The notes under the pieces are model-generated. The model ran no database searches, had not been told where the DNA came from, and saw only the letters and a list, made by a program, of their open reading frames with translations. A stretch of 23,092 nt of DNA from a candidate division LCP-89 bacterium (GTDB taxonomy: Bacteria; Electryoneota; B3-LCP): NCBI GenBank assembly GCA_025774735.1, contig JALGZU010000093.1:1-23092 (forward strand), read 5' to 3'. The position numbers were made by a program, and so were the translations under genes. This document shows, piece after piece, positions 15,876-23,092 of this stretch. Every line of letters begins with the position of its first letter. Positions within the stretch are counted from its first letter, which is position 1.

Positions 15876-17933
15876 ATGAATAACTCGCTAAAGTTCCTTC
15901 CAGAATGTATAGTCATTTTACTGCTTTTGTCCCCCGCTCACTCAACTCACGTTGAAGCTCAGGTCGTTGAGGAGTGGGTGGCACGGTACAGCGGAGTGGG
16001 AGATGACCAGGATGTCTCTTACGATGTTGCTGTGGACCAAAATGGAAATGTATATGTCACGGGATTTAGTTTCGGAGGCCCCACGCTTGAAGACTACGTA
16101 ACAATTAAATATAACGCTGAGGGTACAGAGCTTTGGCGGTTGAGGTATAATGGTCCTGGGAATGGGGGAGACTGGGCAAACGCAATAACTTTGGATGCCG
16201 ACGCGAATGCCTATGTCACAGGAATGAGTTACGGTGATGGCTGGACAGGATATGACTATGCCACAATCAAATATAGTACAGATGGAGTGGAGCAGTGGGT
16301 AGCGAGATATAACGGAACAGGAAGTTCGTGGGATGATGGTAGTGACCTTGTAGTTGACATTGACGGGAATATCTTTGTAACAGGACACAGTAGCGGTATT
16401 GGGACTAACTTAGACGTCGGAACCGTGAAATATAACTCCGAAGGTGTGCTGCAGTGGGAGGCAAGATACACGTCACCCGGAGATCAAATTGAAGGCGGCA
16501 AACGAATACTCCTGGATCCTAACGGGAACGTCATTGTCATAGGGTATGAGAACAGCCAACTGAATACAGACTGGGTCACCCTTAAATATAACTCCGACGG
16601 GGAAGAGCAATGGGGCGCCGTCTATAACGGTCCGGGAGATTCAAATGACACAATCATGGGGCTGGCTCTCGATGCAGATGGGAATGTGTACGTTACGGGG
16701 GGCGCTACAATGATTGGAGGGTTTACCGATTATGTCACCATTAAGTATAATCCCGATGGCATAGTACAGTGGATGGCCACTTATGATGGTTTGATGACGA
16801 GCCTTGATCGCGCTTCAAGTGTTGCCGTCAGCTCTGGCGGGAATGTATTTATCACGGGTCAGAGTCGTGGAATCAGGACAGATGATGACTTTGCTACTAT
16901 AAAATACAATTCTTACGGAGAAGAACTGTGGGTGGCACGATATGATGGCCCGGGGCATGACGTTGAGTCTGCTCCTGATATCGTCATAGATACAGACGAG
17001 AACGTATATATCAGTGGTCCAAGCAGGGGAGCTTTGTTGTATTATGACTATGCAACAATCAAATATAACAGAGACGGCGTTGAGCAATGGGTAGTGAGAT
17101 ATGATGGCCCGGCGGGTGAAGAGGACCAACAATGGGCGATGGCCATTGATGAAAATAGGAATGTGTACGTCACGGGTGAAAGCAATGGGATCGGCACGTT
17201 CAGGGATTACGCCACCATTAAGTACGGCCAGGTCGATGCGGAAGTCGAGGTGACATTAACTCCTTATGGAGCTCCCATTCAGATCCCGGCGGCGGGGGGT
17301 AGTTTCAGCTTCAATGTTGAGGTTGTCAACCGCAGTACCAACCAAGTAAACTCTGAGATCTGGTTCGATGTGACCTTGCCCTATTCGACCATTCCTGTAA
17401 CGATCATAGGACCGGTGACTCTGAATCTACTGGCCGGATTCATAGGAGACCATGACTGCCTACAGGAAGTCCCGGGTGGAGCTCCTGCAGGATTATACCG
17501 TTTTTATGGCCGCATGGGCGTTTACCCAGATGCGATTTGGAGTCACGATGAATTCACCTTTGAAAAACTCACTACAGGCGATGGGGAGAAGGTTCAAGAG
17601 TGGGCTTTTCAGGGCAATGTCTTCGATGAGCTCTTCTCGTTTTGTAGTGAAAGTGCGGTACGACCGACAGAGTTCTGTCTCGTAAGGGCTTATCCCAATC
17701 CGTTTAATGCGAGTACGACGTTTCGCCTGGAACTGACAGAGGCGGGTAGTGTTACATTAGAGGTGTTTGACGTCGGTGGGCGACTCTGGGGATCACCACT
17801 GCAAGGTCGCTGGCTGCAAACCGGCGTGCATGAGATACCGTTCGGCGGTTCGGATCTGCCATCGGGGATTTACATCTACCGGTTCAGAATGGAGGATTCT
17901 GAGGTAGGGGGAAAGGTCGTATTGTTGAAGTGA
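15876..17933 (+). CDS. Exported eight-bladed SBBP beta-propeller protein with sorting domain (paralogue 1)
   Basis: A 685-residue protein. ATG 15876 follows GTGGAGG with a 5-base spacer; the upstream in-frame GTG 15864 is part of that ribosome site and is rejected. Residues 1-~29 are a signal peptide (ILLLLSPAHSTHVEAQ). Eight repeats of 52-54 residues follow to ~residue 455, each of the pattern EQWVARYNGPG...DxDGNVYVTGxSxG...DYATIKYxxDG, which is the SBBP propeller motif. The fourth repeat lacks the GxSxG turn. Next comes the ~115-residue shared domain (TPYGAPIQIPAAGGSF to DEFTFEKL) and the sorting domain (AYPNPFNASTTFRLEL, SGIYIYRF, VVLLK). It is likely a surface or secreted binding protein; propellers of this kind have no known enzymatic role. 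The DNA looks more AT-rich and uses more AGA codons than its paralogue. Confidence 0.86.
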   Translation: MNNSLKFLPECIVILLLLSPAHSTHVEAQVVEEWVARYSGVGDDQDVSYDVAVDQNGNVYVTGFSFGGPTLEDYVTIKYNAEGTELWRLRYNGPGNGGDWANAITLDADANAYVTGMSYGDGWTGYDYATIKYSTDGVEQWVARYNGTGSSWDDGSDLVVDIDGNIFVTGHSSGIGTNLDVGTVKYNSEGVLQWEARYTSPGDQIEGGKRILLDPNGNVIVIGYENSQLNTDWVTLKYNSDGEEQWGAVYNGPGDSNDTIMGLALDADGNVYVTGGATMIGGFTDYVTIKYNPDGIVQWMATYDGLMTSLDRASSVAVSSGGNVFITGQSRGIRTDDDFATIKYNSYGEELWVARYDGPGHDVESAPDIVIDTDENVYISGPSRGALLYYDYATIKYNRDGVEQWVVRYDGPAGEEDQQWAMAIDENRNVYVTGESNGIGTFRDYATIKYGQVDAEVEVTLTPYGAPIQIPAAGGSFSFNVEVVNRSTNQVNSEIWFDVTLPYSTIPVTIIGPVTLNLLAGFIGDHDCLQEVPGGAPAGLYRFYGRMGVYPDAIWSHDEFTFEKLTTGDGEKVQEWAFQGNVFDELFSFCSESAVRPTEFCLVRAYPNPFNASTTFRLELTEAGSVTLEVFDVGGRLWGSPLQGRWLQTGVHEIPFGGSDLPSGIYIYRFRMEDSEVGGKVVLLK

Positions 17934-18064
17934 TAAAACATCCTGCCTCGAACTTGGGCGATCCGAATGCCATCAGTGGCGGGGTCACCGATCAAAATCG
18001 ACCTCGGCGTCTCATCCACGCTGATCCCGGAATAGAACTCGACTGTCCTAGTGGAGTCGGCCAC
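17876..18064 (-). pseudogene. Truncated second copy of the small gene
   Basis: From GTG 18064 the frame reads MADSTRTVEFYSG, then SVDETPRSILIG, matching the first ~26 residues of the 81-residue protein at 15418-15663. After that it turns into DPATDGIRIAQVRG and unrelated sequence that runs antisense over the end of paralogue 1. The conserved C-terminal half (VIREYKLG to GWELRQF) is lost. Its promoter (18132-18104) is intact, so it may still be transcribed. It arose by the duplication that made the second propeller gene. Confidence 0.7.
17934..17981. repeat. 3'-flank direct repeat, copy 1 (broken hairpin)
   Basis: The sequence from the stop codon of paralogue 1 through GGGCGATCC and GCCATCAGTGGC is repeated after paralogue 2 at 20,318-20,366 with few changes. 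Here the right arm of the hairpin is missing and small-gene DNA begins instead, so this is the duplication junction. Confidence 0.75.
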
Positions 18065-18186
18065 GGGGCACCTGCATATACTGAGAATATCAGTTACTGT
18101 TATAATATAGTACTGAAACCGGTCTAATTCAAGTCTAATTTTCTGCGTCAGGAGTTTTCCGACGCAAAAAATTGCGCTTGACAAGA
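17988..18186. repeat. Duplicated block, copy 2
   Basis: Second copy of the block at about 15,591-15,786, ending at the promoter of paralogue 2. Together with 17934-17981 it fills the 326-base gap between the two propeller genes; I see no further gene there. Confidence 0.8.
18104..18132 (-). promoter_or_regulatory. Relic promoter of the truncated small gene
   Basis: Minus strand: C-TTGAAT (18132-18127), 17 bases, TATATT (18109-18104). Confidence 0.5.
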
Positions 18187-18206
18187 GGGTATCCGCTTTT
18201 TATATT
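18178..18206 (+). promoter_or_regulatory. Promoter of the second propeller gene
   Basis: C-TTGACA (18178-18183), 17 bases, TATATT (18201-18206). The spacer sequence differs from that of paralogue 1 while both hexamers and the spacing are kept, which argues for selection. Confidence 0.78.
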
Positions 18207-18271
18207 GGCAATTACCGTCCTTCACCTCACTCCAAAGTTTCGTCATTCCGTCATTTTTAGTGGAGGTTATG

Positions 18272-20317
18272 ATGAAGAACTCTCCGATTTTCTTAATCAG
18301 GTGTGCAGTACTTTTGCTCCTCTCCGCTCTCTGTTTATCGATTCCGGTCGATGCACAGGTCGTTGAAGAATGGGTGGCGAGGTATAGCGGACCGGGGGAT
18401 TTTCACGATGCCGGTTTTGCGGTGGCGGTAGATTCCGATGGTTATGTTTACGTCACGGGCCGCCTGTGGTCTCCGATCAGCGATGATTGGATAACGATCA
18501 AATACGATCCCGACGGCATCGAACAGTGGTCCTCGATCTATGATGGTCCGGATCATGGCATCGATTTACCCTGGGGAATACTTGTGGATAATGGAGGCAG
18601 CGTTTACGTTACAGGGGAAAGCTATGCGTACGGCGCCTGGAAGGATATTGTTACGATCAAATACACTCCGGACGGCATCGAACAGTGGGTGGCTCGGTAT
18701 GACGGTCCTGCGGGAAATTTGGATATTCCGCTTGACATGGTTATAGATGCGGATGGGAATGTGTACGTAATTGGTGAGAGCGCAGGGAATGGCACTTCGT
18801 TGGATATGGTCACCATTAAGTACGATACGAATGGTAACGAACAGTGGATCGTGCGTTGGACGTCACCCGGTGAGCAAATGGACGGCGGCTTTCGCATTGA
18901 AACAGACGTCAATGGAGACGTGATCGTTTTAGTTGGCGCACGAAATCCGGCAAACCGGGACTTCGTGACGATCAAGTACGCTCCTGACGGCGTGGAATTA
19001 TGGTCGGCGACCCATAACGGATTGGCAGATGCGGAGGATACGCCCTGGGGATTGGCTCTGGATGGTGATGGAAATATCTACGTCACAGGAAGTGGCACGC
19101 AGTATATACCTTATTCCGATTTCGTTACGATCAAATATACTCCTGACGGCATCGAACAGTGGGTGGCCTATTATGACGGACCGATGTATAATCATGATCG
19201 AGCTCGAGACATTGCAGTCAGTGCCAACGGGAATGTGTTTGTGACAGGCTACAGTGCGGGCTTCATGAGTGGCTGGGATTATGCCACTATAAAATACAAT
19301 TCCGATGGCGAGGAACAATGGGTGGCGCGATATGACGGTCCGGCGCACATCACCGATTTTGCCTATAATATCGCCATCGACCAGGATGAAAATGTCTATG
19401 TCAGCGGAGAGAGCACAGCGGCTTTATCCAACGATGATTACTGCACGATTAAATACAGTACCAGTGGTGATGAGGAGTGGATAGCGCGGTACAACGGCCC
19501 GGCAAATGCAGAGGACAAAGCCTGGGCGATGACTTCGGATGTGGACGGCAACGTTTACGTAACGGGTGAGAGCAGCGGCATCTGGACGTTCAAGGACTTT
19601 GCCACAATCAAGTACAGCCAGATGGATGCGGACGTGGAGGCGGCGCTGACGCCTTACGGGGCGCCGATTCAGATCCCGGCGGCAGGGGGGACGTTCGAGT
19701 ACAACCTTGAGATCGAGAACCTGGCGGCGGACACGGTGGGCATCGAGGTATGGTGTGACGTGGAAGTTCCTTTTGGGAATATTCCGGTTATAGCCTTGGG
19801 GCCGGTGAGTGTCGAGTTGCCGGGAGGATTTGTCGGATCGGTTGACCGTACGGCTGAGGTGCCGGGGCGGGCTCCGTTCGGGACATATACTGTCAACGCT
19901 TACGTGGGATCGTATCCCAACATCATCTGGGACCGGGACAGCTTTACGTTTGAGAAGCTGATGACGGGGGATGGAGTGGACGTGGGTGATTGGGCTTTTG
20001 GCGGGGGTGCGTTTGAGGAATTAACAGGCAAGGGTAAGGAAAACCTCGCCCCTACAGAATTCGACGTGGTCAGCGCTTATCCGAATCCGTTCAATGCGAT
20101 AACGGTTATCAGCTATCAGCTATCAGCAGTCAGTTTCGTAAACCTGGCGGTTTATGATGTTTCGGGACGCAGGATTGCGGAATTGGTGAACGGCTGGCGG
20201 GATGCAGGGATGCACGATGTGACGTTCGATGGTTCGGATCTGGCATCGGGGATTTATATCTACCGGCTCAGAATGGAGGGTTCTGAGGTAGGGGGGAAGG
20301 TAGTATTGTTGAAGTGA
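18272..20317 (+). CDS. Exported eight-bladed SBBP beta-propeller protein with sorting domain (paralogue 2)
   Basis: A 681-residue paralogue of the gene at 15876. GTGGAGG is followed by TTATG and ATG 18272; the alternative ATG 18269 is only 2 bases from the ribosome site, and paralogue 1 uses the 5-base spacing. A signal peptide ends at about VDAQ. Eight repeats match those of paralogue 1 one by one, including an atypical fourth blade with no GxSxG turn (VLVGARNPANRDF), so the whole gene was copied rather than single blades. The shared domain (TPYGAPIQIPAAGGTFEYNL to DSFTFEKL) and the sorting domain (AYPNPFNAITVISYQL, SGIYIYRL, VVLLK) follow. The last 18 residues are almost identical to paralogue 1, while the propellers differ widely. 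The linker TGKGKENLAPTE and the segment VISYQLSAVS come from repeat-like DNA (see findings). Confidence 0.87.
   Translation: MKNSPIFLIRCAVLLLLSALCLSIPVDAQVVEEWVARYSGPGDFHDAGFAVAVDSDGYVYVTGRLWSPISDDWITIKYDPDGIEQWSSIYDGPDHGIDLPWGILVDNGGSVYVTGESYAYGAWKDIVTIKYTPDGIEQWVARYDGPAGNLDIPLDMVIDADGNVYVIGESAGNGTSLDMVTIKYDTNGNEQWIVRWTSPGEQMDGGFRIETDVNGDVIVLVGARNPANRDFVTIKYAPDGVELWSATHNGLADAEDTPWGLALDGDGNIYVTGSGTQYIPYSDFVTIKYTPDGIEQWVAYYDGPMYNHDRARDIAVSANGNVFVTGYSAGFMSGWDYATIKYNSDGEEQWVARYDGPAHITDFAYNIAIDQDENVYVSGESTAALSNDDYCTIKYSTSGDEEWIARYNGPANAEDKAWAMTSDVDGNVYVTGESSGIWTFKDFATIKYSQMDADVEAALTPYGAPIQIPAAGGTFEYNLEIENLAADTVGIEVWCDVEVPFGNIPVIALGPVSVELPGGFVGSVDRTAEVPGRAPFGTYTVNAYVGSYPNIIWDRDSFTFEKLMTGDGVDVGDWAFGGGAFEELTGKGKENLAPTEFDVVSAYPNPFNAITVISYQLSAVSFVNLAVYDVSGRRIAELVNGWRDAGMHDVTFDGSDLASGIYIYRLRMEGSEVGGKVVLLK
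20107..20127. repeat. Three tandem TATCAGC units inside paralogue 2
   Basis: TATCAGC occurs three times in a row, coding for part of VISYQLSAVS in the sorting domain. Paralogue 1 has an unrelated sequence of the same length at this place. Confidence 0.7.
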
Positions 20318-20339
20318 TTAAACATTCCCCCTCGAACTT

Positions 20340-20374
20340 GGGCGATCCAAATGCCATCAGTGGCGGGATCGCCC
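20340..20374. terminator. Nested hairpin after paralogue 2
   Basis: GGGCGATCC and GGATCGCCC form a perfect 9-bp stem. Inside it GCCA-TCAG-TGGC can form a second stem. It begins 23 bases after the stop codon. No T-run follows, so termination is only likely, not shown; it could also be a mobile or repeat element end. The copy after paralogue 1 keeps only the left arm. Confidence 0.5.
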
Positions 20375-20423
20375 TATATACTTATGGCAAAAAAACAAAT
20401 TTCACGCGTGTGATGGTTATCGC

Positions 20424-20452
20424 TTGACTCTGTATTAGAAATTTCGTATATT
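20424..20452 (+). promoter_or_regulatory. Promoter of the M14 peptidase gene
   Basis: C-TTGACT (20424-20429), 17 bases, TATATT (20447-20452). The leader would be about 50 bases to ATG 20510. Confidence 0.72.
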
Positions 20453-20509
20453 GTATAATGCATAAAACTATACAACTTTGCGTCATAGTCAACTATAGAA
20501 GGAGGTGCC

Positions 20510-23092
20510 ATGAGACGCTTCATAGGACTGTTTTTGATTGCCGTGTTCACGTTGTCGCTGTGCGCGACCGGGCTTTTCGCCCGTGAAGCACCGTACATGC
20601 TGGTGCGCGTAGACGTCTCACCCGATGTCAAGATCGTGCCGCTGCTTGAACTCGGTCTGGACATCGTGGACGGAATAAAGGATCAGTATGTCGACGTCGT
20701 TTGTCACCCGGACGACCTGGCTCGCATCCGCGCGCTGGGATATCGCGCCGACGTGCGGATCGTCGATATGGAGAAGCATTATGCGGCTTTATCCCCCACG
20801 GACGACATGGGCGGCTATCGTACCTTTACTGAAGTTGTTGTAGCCATGGATTCAATCCACACACTTTATCCCGATATCACTACTGAAGTATTCTCTATCG
20901 GTCAATCCATAGAGGGTCGGGAATTGTGGGCTATGAAGGTTTCCGACAACCCCGAAATCGACGAAGACGAAGCCGAAATCTTATTTAACGGATTGACTCA
21001 CGCCCGCGAACCGATGGGAATGACCATCTGCATGGCTTTGCTCGACTCGCTGACCCGCAACTACGGCAGCGATCCTTTCATCACCGATATGGTGGACAAC
21101 CGCGAGATCTACTTCTTGCCGGTTGTGAATCCGGACGGGTATGTGTACAACGAGATGACCAGCCCCTCGGGGGGCGGCATGTGGCGCAAGAACCGCCGCG
21201 ACAACGGCGGCAGCTTCGGCGTGGATCTGAACCGTAACTACGGCTTCAACTGGGGGTACAACAACATCGGCTCGTCGGGAACTCCAAGTTCCACCACCTA
21301 TCGTGGCACAGCACCTTTTTCCGAACCTGAAACCGAAGCCGTACGGCAGTTCTGCAACACACGCCAGTTCGCCCTGGCTCAGAATTTCCATGCTCATGGG
21401 GATCAGATGCTCTACTCCTGGTCGATTCCCGATCCGCCCTGGGGTTTAACGCCTGACAATGAGACCTTCCAGGCGCTTTCCTCGACCATGCAGCAATGGA
21501 CCGGTTATGTTTACGGCACCGTCTGGGAGGTTCTGTACGAAGTCAACGGCGACGCCAACGATTGGATGTACGGCGAGCAGGTGGAAAAACCCAAGACCCT
21601 GTCCTGGGTGTTCGAGGTGGGCCCCAGCTTCTGGCCCCCGCCCAGTTCCATTCCTGGTGTCGTTGGCGAAAACCTCGATCCCGCTTACTTCATGATACAA
21701 CAGGCCGAGAATTACATGCCCACGCCGGTGAACCTGGCCTATCTGGGCGGCATCATCGATGATTCCGCAGGCAACGGCAACGGCGGGTTGGATCCCGGCG
21801 AAGCGATCATCTTTACGCCCACGCTGCGGAACAACGGCTGGGAAGCAGGCACGGGTATTTCAGCCGAGCTGGTCTGCTCGGATCCCTACATCGCTATCAC
21901 CAGCAGCAATTCGACCTACCCGAACCTGAATCCACATACCTCAGGAGCGGCGAACACACCCTACACGTTCGATGTCTCGTCGAGTTGTCCACTGGAACAC
22001 ATGGTTCAATTCGGGCTGATCTGGACCTGCAACGAGGGCTATTCGGATACGGCTCAGTTCAGCTTGATCGTCGGCGATCCGCTGTTCCAGCCGATGGGAC
22101 CTGACGGCTACGGCTACATGGCTTATGACAACTACGACGAAGCCGGTCCCGCATTTAACTGGATCGAGATCGATCCAGCCTGGGGTGGTTCGGGCACGTT
22201 GATCAACTATACGCAGGACGATGAGACCTTCACCTTCCCGCTGCCCTTCACTTTTCAGTATTACGGAGAGACCTACAACGAGATCTCCGGCAATGGTTGG
22301 ATCGCCATGGGGACAACCACTGATACGGACTACTCGAACTCGGTCATTCCGGACGACGATGGTCCTCCGGCTATGATCGCACCCTTCTGGGAAGATCTCT
22401 CTCCCCAGGACGTCGGTCATGTGGCGTATTATTACGATGCCGCTAACAACTACTTCGTGGTGGAGTTCGATAGCGTGAGACAGTACCTGCCCACGAGCGC
22501 CCTGGAGACCTTTGAAGTGATCCTGTACGACCCGGCGCACTATCCTACTACCACCGGTGACGGCCAGATCCTGTTCCAGTACAACCAGATTTCAGACCCG
22601 TCAGCGAACACCATCGGGATCGAGAATCCGGCTGAAACCACCGGTCTGCAGCTGCTCTACAACGGTGACCTGGATAGCCACGTGCCCTGGCCGGAACCGG
22701 GCGTGGCGATTCTCTTCACCACGCCGACATCCACCCCGGACCTGACGGTGACCCTGACGCCATCCGGCACGCCGATTCAGATTCCAGCGACGGGCGGCAG
22801 CTTCGATTTTAACATCGAAGTGGCCAACAACGAACCGGGAGCGCAGCCGTTCACGGTTTGGTGCGATATCACCCTTCCGACAGGCGGAACTTTTGGACCC
22901 GTCATCGGCCCGGTGGACCTGACTCTGGCCGGTGGGGGATCCATCGAACGGGACCGCACCCAGGAAGTTCCCGCCGGCGCACCCTCAGGCGTCTATGCCT
23001 ACAACGCCTATGCCGGAATCTACCCTGACCTGGTCTGGGCGAACGACAGCTTCGATTTCGAGAAGCTGACCACCGGCGACGGCGAATCGGTT
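20510..23092 (+). CDS. Exported zinc carboxypeptidase, family M14 (partial, cut by right edge)
   Basis: Starts at ATG 20510 after GAAGGAGG and stays open for 861 codons to the edge. Residues 1-24 are a signal peptide; ~25-95 resemble an activation segment. Residues ~100-400 are the M14 catalytic domain with a full set: zinc ligands H164 and E167 (THAREPMG) and H294 (NFHAHGD), substrate-binding VNPDGY, WRKNRRDN and DLNRNYGFNW, and general-base E369 (VFEVG). Then come an Ig/CARDB-like segment (NGGLDPGEAIIFTPTLRNNG), a nidogen-like segment (FPLPFTFQYYGETYNEI, APFWEDL), and from ~746 the ~115-residue domain shared with the four genes upstream (TPSGTPIQIPATGGSF to DSFDFEKLTTGDG). A sorting domain with YPNPFN is expected beyond the edge. 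It probably digests external peptides, as in carboxypeptidase T relatives. Only its own promoter is seen. Confidence 0.93.
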   Translation, partial: MRRFIGLFLIAVFTLSLCATGLFAREAPYMLVRVDVSPDVKIVPLLELGLDIVDGIKDQYVDVVCHPDDLARIRALGYRADVRIVDMEKHYAALSPTDDMGGYRTFTEVVVAMDSIHTLYPDITTEVFSIGQSIEGRELWAMKVSDNPEIDEDEAEILFNGLTHAREPMGMTICMALLDSLTRNYGSDPFITDMVDNREIYFLPVVNPDGYVYNEMTSPSGGGMWRKNRRDNGGSFGVDLNRNYGFNWGYNNIGSSGTPSSTTYRGTAPFSEPETEAVRQFCNTRQFALAQNFHAHGDQMLYSWSIPDPPWGLTPDNETFQALSSTMQQWTGYVYGTVWEVLYEVNGDANDWMYGEQVEKPKTLSWVFEVGPSFWPPPSSIPGVVGENLDPAYFMIQQAENYMPTPVNLAYLGGIIDDSAGNGNGGLDPGEAIIFTPTLRNNGWEAGTGISAELVCSDPYIAITSSNSTYPNLNPHTSGAANTPYTFDVSSSCPLEHMVQFGLIWTCNEGYSDTAQFSLIVGDPLFQPMGPDGYGYMAYDNYDEAGPAFNWIEIDPAWGGSGTLINYTQDDETFTFPLPFTFQYYGETYNEISGNGWIAMGTTTDTDYSNSVIPDDDGPPAMIAPFWEDLSPQDVGHVAYYYDAANNYFVVEFDSVRQYLPTSALETFEVILYDPAHYPTTTGDGQILFQYNQISDPSANTIGIENPAETTGLQLLYNGDLDSHVPWPEPGVAILFTTPTSTPDLTVTLTPSGTPIQIPATGGSFDFNIEVANNEPGAQPFTVWCDITLPTGGTFGPVIGPVDLTLAGGGSIERDRTQEVPAGAPSGVYAYNAYAGIYPDLVWANDSFDFEKLTTGDGESV

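Noticed and set aside
17934..18259. Insertion-sequence or MITE scar between the propeller genes
   Set aside because: The repeats are explained by module duplication; there are no terminal inverted repeats with target-site duplication and no transposase fragment.
15876..20317. CRISPR or satellite array suggested by regular ~155-base repeats
   Set aside because: The period corresponds to 52-54-residue protein repeats of a beta-propeller; the DNA is diverged and in frame throughout.

Overview
The window reads as part of a chromosome from an uncultured Gram-negative bacterium of the FCB superphylum (the Latescibacterota / Zixibacteria / KSB1 / Eisenbacteria sort; I cannot name the phylum). The evidence is a run of large exported proteins that end in a type-A-like C-terminal sorting domain with the hallmark YPNPFN and a final VLLK-like tail, as in type IX secretion cargo. 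A heptose isomerase (LPS sugar), a lipoprotein signal and moderate GC fit a diderm cell. There is no insertion sequence, integrase, tRNA, rRNA or CRISPR array in the window.

Left half (1 to about 11,980): every gene is on the minus strand. In transcription order the genes are gmhA, a BatA/VWA membrane protein, a glcD-like FAD oxidase, dapA, dapB, a lysC-type aspartokinase, a SpoIID-domain lipoprotein, an AftB-like GT-C glycosyltransferase, rubrerythrin and prfB (cut by the left edge). The core is lysine/diaminopimelate synthesis (lysC, dapA and dapB), followed by envelope genes that could act on peptidoglycan or surface glycans. The prfB start carries the classic in-frame UGA with a programmed +1 frameshift site.

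Right half (about 12,277 to the end): five large exported proteins. They are a cupredoxin, a frameshifted sialidase-like repeat protein, two paralogous eight-bladed SBBP propellers, and a zinc carboxypeptidase of family M14 (cut by the right edge). All five carry one and the same ~115-residue beta-rich domain; in the four whose ends are visible it lies just before the sorting domain. The two propeller genes come from a tandem duplication of a module that also held a divergently transcribed small gene. The second copy of the small gene is truncated at the duplication junction.

Seven promoter-like sites share one architecture, CTTGnnn, 17 bases, TATATT. They lie upstream of the glcD operon, the sialidase-like gene, the small gene and its relic, both propellers and the peptidase, so secreted and housekeeping genes appear to use the same main sigma factor. 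The cupredoxin gene and the sialidase-like gene converge on a strong bidirectional terminator.
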